A stretch of 64,000 nt of DNA from Liopterus haemorrhoidalis (GCA_963971575.1 OZ020619.1:20590813-20654812), one strand, 5' to 3'. Counted from the stretch's first letter, positions 21,903 to 34,422 are shown. The notes: generated from the sequence alone by a model not told the origin. Program-made: numbers and translations.

Positions 21903-22386
21903 ACCAAAACCATTTTTTTATGGCCAGTTGCTAAGGAACCAGTTAAATAGTTTAAGTTGAGATATCCCTAACTCATGTTAAAATGTTTTGTTTTTGTATA
22001 TTGTCTCGACTCGAGTTACACTTAACTCGTTCTTTAGTAAGCAGCTATTGGTATATATTATTATTAGCATTTATTATTTTTGTCTTCGAAAATAAAGATT
22101 AAATTACTAGCAAAAGTATTTATTTTATTTTTATTTAAATACTAACATTTTTTATCACATACAAGTACATACCTGACAATAGACGCCAGTAAAATGTCAA
22201 TAACTGTTGACATTTGTATATTATCCGCCTTGATCCTATCGTATAATGATCTAGTTTCTATGTCAATAAAGATTTTTTAATCTGATATATATGCTTTAAT
22301 CAGTCAATCTTCAAAGATAATTAATCTAGGAGAGAAGTTAAACAGTCATCATATTAAATTATCAGCAATGTTTACATTTATTAATA
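21903..22386. other. No recognisable feature
   Basis: AT-rich. TTTTTGTATATTGTCTCGACTCGAGTTA (21993) has a relative near 56831, so a shared old repeat is likely. Confidence 0.35.
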
Positions 22387-23045
22387 CAATGTTCCATTAC
22401 TCGACGAAAGTAACCGCGGTGGAAGTTTCCCGTTCCGAAAGTGTACGACATTAACCTTTTCAGGAAAATTGTTCGGTTTCGGAACGTGGTTACTGAAAAT
22501 TTTGGTTACTGTAACCAAACTAACCGTAGAAATATCGCGGTTAGTGTGGTTATTTCCTTCCACTACAAACTTCAGATCTAATGTAAACTACAAAAGGCGG
22601 GAATTTCAAAAGAATTACAATACGGCGATAGTTAAGTGGAGGGAATTAATCGTTTCTTTGTATTGCAAGTAGTAAATTATAATATTATTTTACTATAGTC
22701 TATAATTAAAACAGCAAGAATGAGTGTAAGTAAGTGATTTTTAGTAATATTGATCGATGTCGTGAAAAATAATATCAGGAAAAATCATATATATTCTTAT
22801 ATAATGTGCCATTGTAAACAAGTACTAATAAAACAAATATTTTTATTAATAATTTTGTAAGAGAATATCTATAATCTATAACGTCCATAAAATGACAGTT
22901 CAGTTGTCTGTTTTATCAACTGTGAGGTGTGACGACCGTTCCGTAACTAAAACGCGTTTTCAGGTAACCACTGGGTAACCACAACTTACCACGACTTTAC
23001 CGTAACCGCGACTGCGGTAATTAGGTGTGCAGTTACGGAACATTG
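22387..23045. mobile_element. MITE with TA flanks and CAATGTTCC ends
   Basis: CAATGTTCCATTACTCG and GCAGTTACGGAACATTG pair with three mismatches in 17 and are flanked by TA on each side. GGTTAC/GTAACC motifs are clustered near both ends and could be subterminal protein-binding repeats. A TA duplication points to Tc1/mariner-type mobilisation, but a longer decayed duplication cannot be excluded. Confidence 0.6.
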
Positions 23046-23084
23046 TATAAAAGACATTATAAATCAGTGGATCACAAAAGTACA

Positions 23085-23880
23085 ATGTTTAGGGTTTCGT
23101 AGGTATAATCAAGATATGCAATATACAAGGTATATAGGAACACCCTTCTACCCCTTTTCTCGGAATTGCGATGTCTGAGCAAGTTGGTAAAACATTTTGA
23201 TGAACAAATTCCACTCAAACATAATAAAAAATAATATTTAAAGATATTTTACTTTGAAGTCGTTCTTGCATATCGAATTTTCAAGTACGACTTGCAAATG
23301 AAATATTTGTATTATTTTTTATCATGCTCCGAGCTACAGGTAATTCAAGTTTAGGGTGCGAAGGTGTTTAATCAAAATGGAAAGCACTTAGAACCCATAA
23401 ATAAAAATATTTTACTTTTAAGTCGTTATAGAGAATTCAGTTTATCGTAAAACGTATAAGATATTTAAAAAATGTTTATATGAAAGTTGTTTTTTTTTTT
23501 TCAAAAGCTTGATTCAAACATGCTCAACTCGACATAAGTTATCATTTAGAAAATTGATGTGAAGTGCGAATTTTCACAAATTTCAAGATTTTGTAGGTAT
23601 TTAGTAAGTGAGAACAAATTGTACATATTAAAAACCATAAATTAGACTTACAACCGTACTTGAGATGCACTCGAATCAAGACCCATCTATAACTATCCAG
23701 TTCTCCAATCAGTCAGAAAAATATTGTAAAAATTCTTTTGGTATTATTCCGGTTCACGTTAACATGCATTATTCAGTTTTTATTCGGATTTTTAGATTAA
23801 CCACCCTAAGTTATAAGGTAGGGACTAGAGATTTTTTAGCACATTTTTGGCTAAAATCATGTTAAAATCGGTTTACGGTT
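23085..23880 (+). repeat. Modular interspersed repeat, copy 3
   Basis: Shares GGGTTTCGTAGGTAT (23093), GCTCCGAGCTACAGGTA (23328, also ~27860), TTTGTAGGTATTTAGTAAGTGAG (23590) and TTTTTAGATTAACCACCC (23790) with the copies at 10.6, 25.4-28.0, 31.8 and 57.4 kb. Confidence 0.55.
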
Positions 23881-23899
23881 ACGTTACAAGTAAGTGATT

Positions 23900-25245
23900 T
23901 TCGTTCCAGTTTCGGTTTCGGTTCGTCTATAAATTTCGGTTCAGTTCCAGTTCGGTTCCGGTTCGAATATCAAGTTAAAATCGAGTCTAACATCAAATAT
24001 ATACCGGTGTAAATGTTGGTTTAATTTTATTTACCAAATTCCCTTCTTATTTTTGTTTTTCAATTATAAAACTGAAAATACAAAATAAATAGAACTCAAT
24101 TAAAAATGTTAATATCAAAAACGAAAACAAAATACAATTTAGGAACATAAAAATGAAAATACAGAAAAATATTGCACGTAAATAAAATAAAATTCTAACA
24201 AATTAGAAGGAAATTATAAAAATAATTAATAAGACACAGAGCCGGATAAAAAGGGGCTGTCAAGACAGTTAGTTGTCTGGGGCGCCAGATGCAAGGAATG
24301 CTGAAAATTTTGGTTGAAGACTTATTTTTGTTCAACAAATATTTTTGACAGCAATGAACAACTTAATTTTCAGCGCCCCTAAAAATTTGAGTTCAACTGT
24401 TTAGTAACTTCAACTTAATTTTTGCGTAAATATGCAAATCTGGGGGCACCATATAATGAGTCTGCCCGGGGCGCGGAAATACTTAAGTCCGACCCTAACC
24501 ACCCACAGTTCATATAATCACAATTATAGAGAAGAAAAACGTTAGTAAATTATAATAAATTTTATGAACTTTTCTCTTACAAAAATATTAAATAACAATT
24601 TGAAGAATCGCAATATTATAAAGAAGAAAACTGAAAAACCTTTTAATTACAAAAATCAATAAATAAATAAATAAATAAATTAATAAATAAATAAAAATTA
24701 ATCACAGTTCATTCTGTTGTAAAAATAATATATGAAATTTGAAATGAAAATAAAATTAAAAATCCATGTTTAATCGACACATTAATATGTTCTTCAAATT
24801 TGCTTCTGAGAGATTCATTTTTTTATCAGTCAATATATAATAATAATAATATAATAATAATAATAATAATATAATTCAGTAAAAAAATACATGAAAGTAC
24901 ATATACATAGTCAAATAAAAAATGTAACAATAATATACACAAATTCAAAACATATAAGATGATAAAGACATGTCTCTTAGATCATCATTAATGTATTCTT
25001 CTAGATTATAATAGGCCTTATTAATCAATAAATTTCGAACACAAGTTTTAAAAATAAGTTTTAGTAGTAAGAAAGCGATTAATTAATTAATTTAAGGGAA
25101 AAAAAATCGAACCGAAATTAACCGTTATTAACATTTTGTTCCGGTTTCGGTTTCGGTTTTTTAATTGAGCAATTTTACGTTCCGGTTCTGTTAAAAATTC
25201 CGGTTAATTTCAGTTTTCGGTTCGGTTCCGGTTCGACTCTCTAGT
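23900..25245. repeat. CGGTTC-rich hAT-like ends around AT-rich DNA
   Basis: Blocks of degenerate CGGTTCCGGTTCG (23906-23968 and 25135-25238) occur in direct orientation. The second ends GGTTCGACTCTCTA, resembling the TAGAGAGTCGAACC end of hAT elements. No matched opposite end was found. Between them are a truncated element starting CAGAGCCGGATAAAAAGG (24239), an (AAAT)n tract (24657-24700) and a LINE tail. Confidence 0.4.
24838..25060 (-). pseudogene. LINE 3' end fragment with (AAT)n tail
   Basis: The minus strand reads LIFKTCVRNLLINKAYYNLE, EYINDDLRDM and a stop, then ~80 bp and (TTA)n. NKAYYNLEEYIND matches KCYYNLTEYL of remnant A, so the two are relatives. It is 5'-truncated to the last ~38 codons. 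Confidence 0.75.
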
Positions 25246-25249
25246 TAAA

Positions 25250-26094
25250 ATAAAGAAATTTATAAAACTTAAAAATTTGCTTTCGTTTGATAACGCACAA
25301 TAAAACGGCACAAAAAAATCTTGGTAAGAATCCGATTAAAAATTCTTCTTGAACTATTTTGGTTCCCATCAATGTACATTATTGATCCAGATTTGTATAT
25401 CAATCCCTCTAGAAAATAGGGTGGGACACAATGCATTAGGAGGCTACATTTGATACCCCACTTAAAATTATTAAAAAATATTTATTTTTTCGTTAAATAC
25501 AAATTTGTTTATATTTTTCATGCTATGCGTTTTTTTTTTTTTTTAGTTCTCTATAGTTTCCCAATATGCGAGTCAAAAAGTTGTGCAAGCATGCTGTTCA
25601 GCCATTTAGTCACAATTTCTACCGAGCAGACACACGTGGGTAACGATCTAATGTTTTTTTTGGTCATAGCTACAAAAACCTAAAAATCCAAGTTGATTTT
25701 TTTCCGTTGCGCACACGTCGCGCCTTCAAAAAAGGGATGGGCGAGTAGCATGATACATTCTGTATATATTGGAGCGTTGAAAAATATACACTTTTAATTG
25801 CATGTAGGATATTAAACGAAAGCTCTAAACACATTAAAATTGATGTGAAGTGTGAATATTCACATATTTCAGGGTTTTGTAGGTATTTAATAAGTGTAAG
25901 AAGTCAACATAATACTGGATGTCTAGGTATATTTTTCACAGCAAAATCATCATTTTTTTTTTATAATCAGTTTTATTCGTTATTTGAGAACTAAGAGCTT
26001 CCATTTATTTTTTTAAACAAAATTTAAATAATTTGCCAAATATCACAGCGTTTTTTCTGCATTTGCTTCGTATAGAATATTTTACAGTGTAGAG
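25250..26094 (-). repeat. Modular interspersed repeat, copy 4
   Basis: Minus-strand copy of the GTCTGTCTGT-type module (25440-25690), followed by TTTTGTAGGTATTTAATAAGTG (25870). The 77-residue frame at 25450 is repeat sequence. Confidence 0.55.
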
Positions 26095-26395
26095 CAGTGG
26101 TTCTCAACCTTTTTTAGGTGAAGGCACCCCTATGCAAAATATGAGATCTTCGCGGCACCCTACTATTAAATATGTCACTATTTAGTCAATTTAAAGAATA
26201 ATCAATCAAAAGTATAATTGTGATGTTGGAAAAAAAAAACAATAATATTACAATTACATAATATGTATTTACAGATCATTCGAAAATTTATAAACGATAA
26301 ATATTTCTTCGATTCCGAGAATAGCGGCGAATTTATTTTGAAAAGCTCGCGGCACCGTTTTCATGTGCTTGCGGCACCCTGGTTGAGGACCACTG
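26095..26395. mobile_element. hAT-type MITE H5
   Basis: The ends CAGTGGTTCTCAACC and GGTTGAGGACCACTG are inverted repeats (14 of 15). They are flanked by the exact 8-bp duplication GTGTAGAG (26087-26094 and 26396-26403). GCGGCACC repeats lie inside both ends, so this element has its own subterminal motif. Length is 301 bp with no coding capacity. Confidence 0.93.
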
Positions 26396-26639
26396 GTGTA
26401 GAGTGTGGTGTGAGTAACTCAGTTCGCAACTATTAAAAAAATATATTATTTTTTTAATATTTTTAATTCCAAAAAATACACGCACTATCTTAGCTATAAA
26501 TACAAAAAATCCATAACATTATTAGCCATAATGTAACCATGAATTAAAAAAATAATTAATTTTGTTAAAAACACAAAAACTGCTATATTATTCAAAACAC
26601 AATCTGATCAAAAATTCCTCTCGTACATTTCTGGCTCAG

Positions 26640-27312
26640 CTCCAATATACATAACCTATAATTTTTTCAGATTTTTAATTTAACCCTTTTGGTAAAAGGA
26701 TGAAGTAACAATTTTTTGCTAAATTCGTGTAAAAAGAAAACGAATTTCAAAAAACTATCTATCGTTCCGCAATCTACGTCTTAAGAGCTTTCTTTTGATA
26801 CCACACAATAAACTTAAAACATATATTTTTTTATCAACGACACAAAAACTTTTTCGAAAAATTTATCTGATCAAAAATTCCTGTTGAACTATTTTGGTTC
26901 CCATCAATGTTCATTACGGAGATTTTTTTCAGAATTTTAGATCAATCCCTTTGAGAGATTGGGTGGGGGACAAAAGTTTTTTGACACATTTTTGGATAAT
27001 ATCCAATAAAAAAAAGATTTTTCAAAAACAACAATTTGTTTGTGCATCCACGCATTAAGAGGTTTCATTTGATACCCCACATTTATTTTTCCATTAAATA
27101 CATATTTGTTTATATTTATCCCGCGCTGTATTTTTTTTTATCTCTCTATAGTTTTCCTATATGTGGGTCAAACAGTTGTACAAGTATGCCAAATTTCAAC
27201 TTTTTATGTTCAGCCGTTTGGTTACAATTTCTACCGTACAGACAGACAGACAGATGCACTTTGTGACGTTTTAAGGGTTTTTTGGTGTCCATACCTACAA
27301 AACCCTTAAAAA
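26640..27312 (-). repeat. Modular interspersed repeat, copy 5
   Basis: GATACCCCACATTTATTTTTCC, CCTATATGTGGGTCAAACAG, CAAATTTCAAC, CCGTACAGACAGACAGACAG and CATACCTACAAAACCC are the same modules as at 31.8 kb, read in reverse. Two AATCCCTTTGAGAGATTGGG modules (26680 and 26940) precede it. Confidence 0.65.
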
Positions 27313-28375
27313 AATGACTCATATATTCAACAATCGGGCCCTCGGATCCTCCTTCACAGCAATATTTTACTATTAGGCATTATTAGAAAATTGTATCTGT
27401 TTATCTTGTTTACTTTTTTTTATTACGAAGTCTACATACAAAAACATTCCAACAAAACAAAAAAAGGGATTTTTGTTTACTGCTTAAAGAAGCATTTTTT
27501 TTGCAAATAAGAATATCTAAGTGTTAATATAGCGAAACGTAAACACTCTTTGAGGTCAAAGAATCCAAAAACATCTTGTAATTTAATTAATTTTTAGGAC
27601 TTCGTGGGTGTGAACAAGAAATCCTTATATTGTAACTTCTGTATATGTTTCACCAGGGCTGTGCTAATAAAATTTGGTGCATGAGACAAACCAGTGGCAG
27701 GGCGCCACTGGTTTGACAAAAAAATTTCTAATTGTGTGTTAATTTCACCAATTTGGTGATTTAATATCGGTATAAACTTTTTGCCCAAGGAGAGAAACAT
27801 TAGACTGTTTTTTTATCAACAATACCGGTTTAAAAATTACATCTTTTTATTTTTATTGTGCTCCGAGCTACAGATAGCTCAAACATAAGGATGCGGTTTT
27901 TAAATCAAAATGGAAAGCACTTTGAACACTTTCAAGTCGCTGTAGAGAATACAATTTTACGTACGCTGTAAAATAAATGTTTAAGTAAAAGTTTTTATTT
28001 TTTAAAAGTTCTGTCCAAAGATACCCAATACGACATATATTCCCATTAAAAAAATCAGAGTTGTGCTTGATATCCTATACTTCCGGAAAAATTCAATACC
28101 ACCGATTGATTTTTTGGGTAAATTTTGGTTATCCAAATGTTTTTCCCAACTTGCTTACATGTCATGCTTTTGAGAAAAATCTTGTTCCCTCTACTTTGAT
28201 ATAGACCTGTTTAACTTGTAATTTGTAATTCACTGGAATTTTGACAATAGCGAGAGCCTTAACTGCAGTCAGTACATTAACAAAAGATTCTGTGAAACAC
28301 AACATAATGTTTTTATTTAACAAGTGAGTTTCACAAAATTTAACTGTCGACTATTCAGTAAATTATATTTTGGGA
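27313..28375. other. AT-rich; one perfect hairpin
   Basis: AAACCAGTGGC-AGGGC-GCCACTGGTTT near 27689-27715 is an 11-bp perfect stem. Its CAGTGGC core resembles hAT ends, so two abutting termini are possible. The remainder shows worn copies of the modular repeat (27850-28150). Confidence 0.45.
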
Positions 28376-28720
28376 TTTTTTGTCTGTCTCTCTGTCCGAG
28401 ATTCACGCAAAAAAGGCTGGACATATTTTCACGGAATTTGGTATGAGGATATAGTAAAACCAGAATTCGAACATAGGCTATAAGGCATCTCAAAACTTTT
28501 ATTCTAAGGGGGTGTTTCGGGGTTAAAACTGTTTATTAATGAACTTAAAATATCTCCCTTATTATTGACTAACAGAAAAAGTAATATAATAAGAATTATT
28601 TTATAGTAAGAAAACCAATATATTTTTTTGATGCATTTCTTCAATTAGATGAATTTTTGAGGATTAACGGGGGGACACCGTAAACTAAAATCTGCATATA
28701 TTTCACTTAGCAAAATTATA
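28376..28720 (+). repeat. GTCTGTCTCTGTCCGAGATTC-type repeat, copy 1
   Basis: CTGTCCGAGATTCACGCAAAA, GGACATATTTTCACGGAATTTGG, then AAAATATCTCCCTTATTATTGAC. This order recurs at 33350-33690, 36700-37010 and 58780-59060 and, in reverse, at ~51600-51670. It continues at 29163 after the foldback insertion. Confidence 0.7.
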
Positions 28721-29162
28721 CGGGGTGTTAGGTAAATGTCCGGCATAATTTTAAAGGCAGCATGGTGACGTAGAACGCAATCGATTTTTTCTTTGCCAAT
28801 TTTGTCTAAAATGTGAATTTAGTCCAAAAATAAACAAACAAAAAGTTGCCCCAAATTTTGAAAACCACTGACTTTTTATTTTTCATATTAAGCCAGTTGT
28901 TGTGTAGTTGCCGTGGAGAAAATTTGATATTCTATTGTTGAACTACAATTAAAATATTGTTTTCTCTATGGCAACTACACAACTTCTGGATTAATATGAA
29001 AAATAAAAAAAGTCAGTGGTTTTCAAAATTTGGGGTATATTTTGTTTGTTTATTTTTGGACGAAATTCACATTTTAGAGAAAATTGGCAAAGGAAAAATC
29101 GATTGCATTCTATGCCACCATGCTGTCTTTTAAATTGTGCCGGACATTTACCTAACACCCTG
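28721..29162. mobile_element. 442-bp foldback MITE (near-perfect hairpin)
   Basis: Two arms of ~205 bp are inverted copies with only scattered differences, starting CGGGGTGTTAGGTAAATGTC and ending GACATTTACCTAACACCCTG. A ~30-bp loop around 28930-28957 separates them. TA flanks both sides (28719-28720 and 29163-29164). The host repeat resumes on the other side. The frame at 29016-29231 is a by-product. TA flanks and CAGGG-type ends suggest Tc1/mariner-type mobilisation. Confidence 0.85.
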
Positions 29163-29282
29163 TATATGACAAAAATAGTTTATGATGAGCAAACAACTCT
29201 TTTATTTCTATGCATTTTTTCATTCAGATGAATATTTGACGAGTTACGGGGATCACCCTAAAGCTTAACTTTTAAAATATCT

Positions 29283-29660
29283 CCCTTATTATTTATTTAT
29301 TTATTATAATTAAGAACACAGATCAATGGTCCCAAATGAGCCCATACATAAAAGTACCTATACATTTACAACTTACAACCTAAACTTAACAATATGTGTG
29401 TACCTATACAAAAAATAAAATGAGAAAAATAAAAAAATGGGGGAAAAAAATTAGTAAGTATCGTTAGACTTTTTTTAAGTATCGTTATTCACACTGAATT
29501 AGTCTACAAAAAGGAAAATGTAATAATAATTAGAGATTATTAAAAATTAAGTTAATTCAATTTACCAGATAAACAGAATTTGTAATTATAAGAAGTCTTC
29601 GTCATAGTCATCATTCATCACTTAACCTTTGGAGTAAATCTACGAGCCTTGTAACAAGGA
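29283..29660 (-). repeat. Likely LINE 3' UTR with (TTAT)n tail
   Basis: A (TTAT)n tract at 29283-29306 is followed by CACAGATCAATGGTCCCAAATG. This resembles the 3' end of LINE C (tail, then GATCAACAGGAACGAGGTCCC at 43650). No coding remnant was recognised upstream, so it would be a strongly truncated copy. Confidence 0.45.
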
Positions 29661-30048
29661 ACAAGCTCGGAATTTAAAAAAATGATATTGTATTATATAT
29701 TGTTACGTGAATGTTGCGTGATGAATTACAAATGGAATTACGGTTAATAAATACCATAACGTGTCTTACTCAGTTGCCTTAATGATGATGCTAAATTTAT
29801 TCAGTAATTTTTCTTATTTCAGAATTTGCAGGTAGTTCAGTAGAGTTATTAAAGCCTTGTTTATAATAGATATATGCAATGTATTTATAGCATAAAAATT
29901 ATAGTACCTACTCTCTTTATTCTATGTATTAGTAGCAGATAATTAGGGTAGTGAAAGCATTTGTCCTATCCTCATGGATATGCTATGCATAAAGTTACGG
30001 AACTGTTATAAACAAAGCTTAATACAGGATGGCCAATAGAGGCATGTA
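29661..30048. other. No recognisable feature
   Basis: AT-rich sequence without supported elements. Confidence 0.35.
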
Positions 30049-30317
30049 CAGAGCCGCAGTAAGGGGGGCGGAGAGGGAGGGGGGCTAGCGCACTAAGGAA
30101 ATGGGTTCCGATGAGCTTGACTAAGGGGCGCCACATTGCGCAAGTGAGGACCTTTTCTGCTCATCACTTGAATTTTGGGAAGTGAGGACCTTTTTTTTGC
30201 TCATCACTTGCATTTTAGGAGGTGAGGACCTTTTTTTGCTTATCACTTACATTTATTTGCCAAGGGCACCAAAACACAGTTTTGCCCCTAGCGCAAGTTT
30301 TCCTTACTGCGGCTCTG
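30049..30317. mobile_element. hAT-type element H6 with 3 minisatellite units
   Basis: Perfect 16-bp inverted ends CAGAGCCGCAGTAAGG and CCTTACTGCGGCTCTG. The flanks GGCATGTA (30041-30048) and GGCATATA (30318-30325) agree at 7 of 8. Three minisatellite units in reverse orientation fill ~30140-30256. It shares its ends with H7 at 38903, which lies in the opposite orientation. Confidence 0.92.
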
Positions 30318-31001
30318 GGCATATATGCTGAATGTCTGGGAAAATTATTGATATAATATCGCCCAAATGGACAATATTTTGAAAATCATTCATTGTATCG
30401 ATTTATACATACTATATATGGTGTGGTATTATTTGTCTCCTTTTGAGTAACCTAGCGTCTTCTACTTCCGTTTGCTAATTAAAGTCTTCCTGCCCCTACA
30501 CCCTTGCCTTCCACCTACATGCGTGCACACGTGTATAGGCTTTCGGCACACGGTATTCCAAAACGTTTAAGCGGAACTAACTGGAAATTTTATTTTCCTT
30601 ATTATTAGATTACGTATAGAAACGCTTGATTTGGATTTTTCAAATCTAGACTTTTATCTACCTAAATAAAAATAAAACCTCTCCTGAGTTAACGTCTTTT
30701 TGATCCGTGTAGTTTTGAAAATTTGTAAATATTTATTTTCGAAAGATCGTATCTCAAAAATTACATGAGGCAACTGCGTTTGGAATTTTTTAAATCCTGA
30801 GGTCCTAAAGGGGCCTTAGGACATATTATAAAACAACCTCCAACAAAAGAACTAGCAATCATTTTAATTTTTTTCTTATGTATTTTAAAAAATCCTAACT
30901 TAAAAACAATAAATTACAGGGACTTGCGGTTTGAATTTTTGAAATCTATAGACTTTATTCTACCTAGATAAAAAAATAGGGCTCTCCTAAGTTAACGCCC
31001 G
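30318..31001. other. No recognisable feature
   Basis: Two related AT-rich phrases (GGAATTTTTTAAATCC... and GAATTTTTGAAATC..., each followed by CCTAAATAAAAAT(A) and CTCTCCT(A/G)AGTTAACG, at 30640-30690 and 30930-30995) indicate an old duplication of ~300 bp. No gene was found. Confidence 0.4.
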
Positions 31002-31300
31002 CCAACGGACTGGCCGAGCTCGTTAAATCGCAGTTTTAACTTGTAACAACAGTCTGAATTGTGAGGTCTCTAGTTCAAGTCTCCGTTGGTGATATTATTC
31101 GGGTGAGAATAATATGTTTACATTACTCCCATTTTCACATTCATTCACCCCTCATCCAGGTGTAGGAGCTCGCTCCCTGGCATCAGGGATTAGCGTCGTC
31201 GCAGAAATAGGCCGATGTAAAATAAATAAAAATATATTAAGTCTAGTAGTGCCTCCAAGGGGGCGGAAGCGCGCACTTTGGAAATTCTTGAAATAGACAG
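31002..31300 (+). repeat. SINE with long-variable-arm tRNA head (Leu/Ser type)
   Basis: CCAACGG (31002-31008) pairs perfectly with CCGTTGG (31083-31089). The A box is ACTGGCCGAGC and the B box AGTTCAAGTCT. The 88-nt length fits a type II tRNA. A non-tRNA body (CATTCACCCCTCATCCAGGT...) continues to about 31300. The 60-residue frame at 31114 lies in this body and is not a gene. Confidence 0.65.
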
Positions 31301-31789
31301 ATTAATAAACACATACCGAATGGTATATAGATTTCTTGATTATGCATACGAAATTCTAAAATAATCAGTAGGTGCAAATCTGGCATATGCATCTGAAAAC
31401 ATGTTGAAATAATTGTAGCAACAAAACAATATTTATCTCCATTATCTTAGTCTTCATGACTTACACTGCCAAATAAACATAAATTATATTATGGTAACTC
31501 AATAACATTTTTATACGAAAATATATATGGATGAGGCACGTGTGAGTAGTTTTACAGTTATAACCATTCTTTTCCACCTATATGTATACAAGGTCGCCTG
31601 TTTAATTGTTTATACATTTTTAATTATTTAGGATACTAGAAGTGGAACTTTTTCTAATTAAGTTGCAAACTTCAGGCACACTATGCATGTGTGATTTTCA
31701 GTATATCTGTATCACTGAACTGATTTTGTTTTCATTTAAATGTTTAATAAACATTATATCTATATTAATAAAATTGGAGGCAATATCTG
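31301..31789. other. No recognisable feature
   Basis: AT-rich, nothing supported. Confidence 0.35.
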
Positions 31790-32700
31790 TTTTTTTAGGG
31801 TTTTGTAGATATGACCAAAAAACCCCTTATACCAACATTTTGTCGTCTGTCCGTCTGTCTGTTCGGTAAAAATTGTAGCCACGGCTAAACCTAGAGAGTT
31901 GAAATTTGGCATGCTTATACAACTTTTTGACCCGCACATAGGAAAATAACTAAAACATCTAAAAAACATATCCCCCTAAAAAATTTTAAAAAAATACGTG
32001 ATCATTGAAAAATAAAAATATATTTTTTGTAAATTCTGAGTAGGGTATCAAATGAAAGCCCTTAGTAGAGTGAATTCAAATAGAGTTGAGTCCATCAATA
32101 AAACTGTGCAGAAATGATTTTTCGTCTGGACGGGTCTAATTTACTTATAATAGGGGTGTTAGGTTTGTTACTGCTAGCCGTAGAAGTCTTGTGTGAGTTA
32201 GAAGCTTTCAACGTGTTTATATAAAAAATTATTTTTCTATTCATAATTAATTTGCCTTCTGTCATTTATGACTGACATATTTATATTAAACAGCATTTTA
32301 TTTATATTTTAAGATATAGCTTTTAAATCGTTCCTTAACTAATTCAATAAAAAATATTATTTAATTGTCCCATTTTGTTTAAAAATATTTTATTTGTCTT
32401 CGCCACTGGCGTTATCTTGTTTGCGCAATTTTGTAACGGTCGTGGATCCTTCTCTATTTGAATCGAGTCTACGTCATAACGATATAAATTTTATTTTTGA
32501 AAAATAAATTATTTTGATTATATTTTTCCCAAAATTGTGCAAAAAAAAATGTATCCCACTCCCTGATGGTTTAAACTAAAAATCTGAAAAAATTCTAAGT
32601 AATGCACATTGGTGTGAAATTTCTGTTGAACTCAACAGAAATTTTTGATCAGATTATGTTTTCGGAATATAACGCATTTTTTCTGTTTTTTTGTTGACGT
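31790..32700 (+). repeat. Modular interspersed repeat, copy 6 (best preserved)
   Basis: In order: TAGGGTTTTGTAGATATGACC, GTCTGTCCGTCTGTCTGTTCGG, CTAAACCTAGAGAGTTGAAATTTGGCATGC, TTTTTGACCCGCACATAGG, GGGTATCAAATGAAAGCCC, TGTATCCCACTCCC (32550) and AATGCACATTGG (32602). This fixes the module order for the other copies. There is no open frame of note and no terminal inverted repeat recognised. Confidence 0.65.
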
Positions 32701-32740
32701 TGCACAAAAGTTATAGTTATATAACATTTTATATTGGAAG

Positions 32741-32850
32741 GCGTATCCTGATCTAATGGTTAGCATGCTCGCTAACTACCCAGATTTCTAGGGTTCGCTC
32801 CCGGGCAGAGGAGACAATTTTATTTTTGGTTTTTTTTTTTTTAATTTTTA
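32741..32850 (+). repeat. tRNA-derived SINE with T-rich tail
   Basis: The A-box-like TGATCTAATGGTTAG (32749) and B box GGGTTCGCTCCC (32791-32802) are at tRNA spacing. A short end GGGCAGAGGAG follows, then a T-run to ~32842. It resembles a Glu/Asp-type tRNA head. Confidence 0.6.
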
Positions 32851-33339
32851 TTTTGTTTAATTAATTTGTCAAAATTCTAGTTATATTTTGGCAAATTTTT
32901 GCATTTAATAACCGACTGGACTTGTTGGAATTATATTTTCATTCTGTATGTCATGTATAAGAAACCAGAGGGGCGGAGAGTATGATTTAAAAAATTGACA
33001 AATGGAAGCCATAGGCGCAATTTTCAAAATCTTAATGAACCTTGCTTTATAAAAAAAAAATAAATAAAAAAATACTGCACATATTTAGAAACCTAAATAA
33101 TGGTATTAGGTATTCGAATTACAATTAACAAAAAAATATTTTAACATAAAATTTGTTTTAAAGCTCTTAGATTAACAGACGATAAATTATTTTAAAAAGA
33201 TCGTTCATTTTGCCGTGATTACTACAAAGCAAAATTTGTTCTACTCGCTCAGCCTTATTATATACCTGCGAAACATTGCAATGTGTGAAAATTCACACTT
33301 CACATCAATTTTATTTTTTCGGCCTAATATTTAGTTTCT
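32851..33339. other. No recognisable feature
   Basis: AT-rich sequence. GTGAAAATTCACACTTCACATCAATTTT (33276) is a short module also present near 23565 and 25845. Confidence 0.35.
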
Positions 33340-34020
33340 ACAAAAAAATCAATTTTTGTCTGTCTGTCCGAAATTCACGCAAAAACAGCTGGACATATTT
33401 TTACGAAATTTGGTATGATGATACAGTAAAACCAGGAATCCAACAATGGCTATAAAAAATTTATTCTAGGGGGTTGTTCCGGGGTTAAAACTATTCATTA
33501 AAAAACTTAAAATATTTCTCTTATTTTTGGCTTAACAGAAAAATATATCAACAAAAATTGGATGTAGTAATAAAATAAATCTTTTTTGTTCAATGCATTT
33601 TTTCAATTAGATGAATATTTGGGGAGGACAACCTAAAACTAAAATGCACACATATCTCCCTTATTATTGACTCAACAGCCATATCACGTAGGGGAGGGCG
33701 GACATGGGGCAGATACGGACAGTTGAATTTACCGCATGTTTTTACAGAATACTTCTAGAACAAGTTTATGTTCAAAGTATCATGAGAAAATATCGTTTGG
33801 CTAAATAAATATTTAAAGAAAATTGTTTTCATATCACAAAAGTAAGTATTTTTAATTCTATTTATAAGCTATTAATGTTCTTCTTTTGAATGTAAAGGAA
33901 AAACTTTCCTAGTGCTATTAAAGTACGTTCTATCCTATACAAAATAATCTAAAATATTTGGTTTACAATCATAACTTATATTTATATTTGCTGTTTAAAA
34001 TTTAAAACTTACAGTCGGGC

Positions 34021-34422
34021 CAGAGCCGGCTTGGGGGTCTGTGGCGCCCGTAGGAAAGATTTAATTGAGCGCCCCTAGGCAGGACGTAACTAGCTTTTTC
34101 CGAGCATGTCAAATGAAATCCTAAAAAACAAGGTTTTCCCTTTTAAATTTCAAACGAAGACCTAAAAAAAAAGTCCTCAGTTCTAAATTTCAAATTTCAA
34201 GTGAAAACCTAAAGACAAAAAAGGTCCTCACTTCTAGATTTGAAGTGAAGCCCTAAGAAAAAATGTCCTCACTTTTAAATTTCAAGTGAAGATCTAAAAA
34301 AAAAAGGTTCTCACTTCTAAATCTCTTACTTTTACATTCATTTGGCATTTGGCGCCTTTTTAAGTCTCACGTCAGCGCCCCCCTCGCAGAGTCTCCGGCA
34401 TGCACCGCTTCCGCCGGCTCTG
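34021..34422. mobile_element. hAT-like element with ~6 minisatellite units
   Basis: The ends CAGAGCCGGC and GCCGGCTCTG are perfect 10-bp inverted repeats. The flanking 8-mers do not match clearly, so the target duplication has decayed or the ends are composite. About six minisatellite units fill 34095-34330 (AAAGGTCCTCACTTCTAAATTTCAAGTGAA...). GGCGCC-rich blocks lie near both ends. A relative is at 9485. Confidence 0.75.

Noticed and set aside
24239..24510. hAT element starting CAGAGCCGGATAA
   Set aside because: No matching right end or target duplication could be found.
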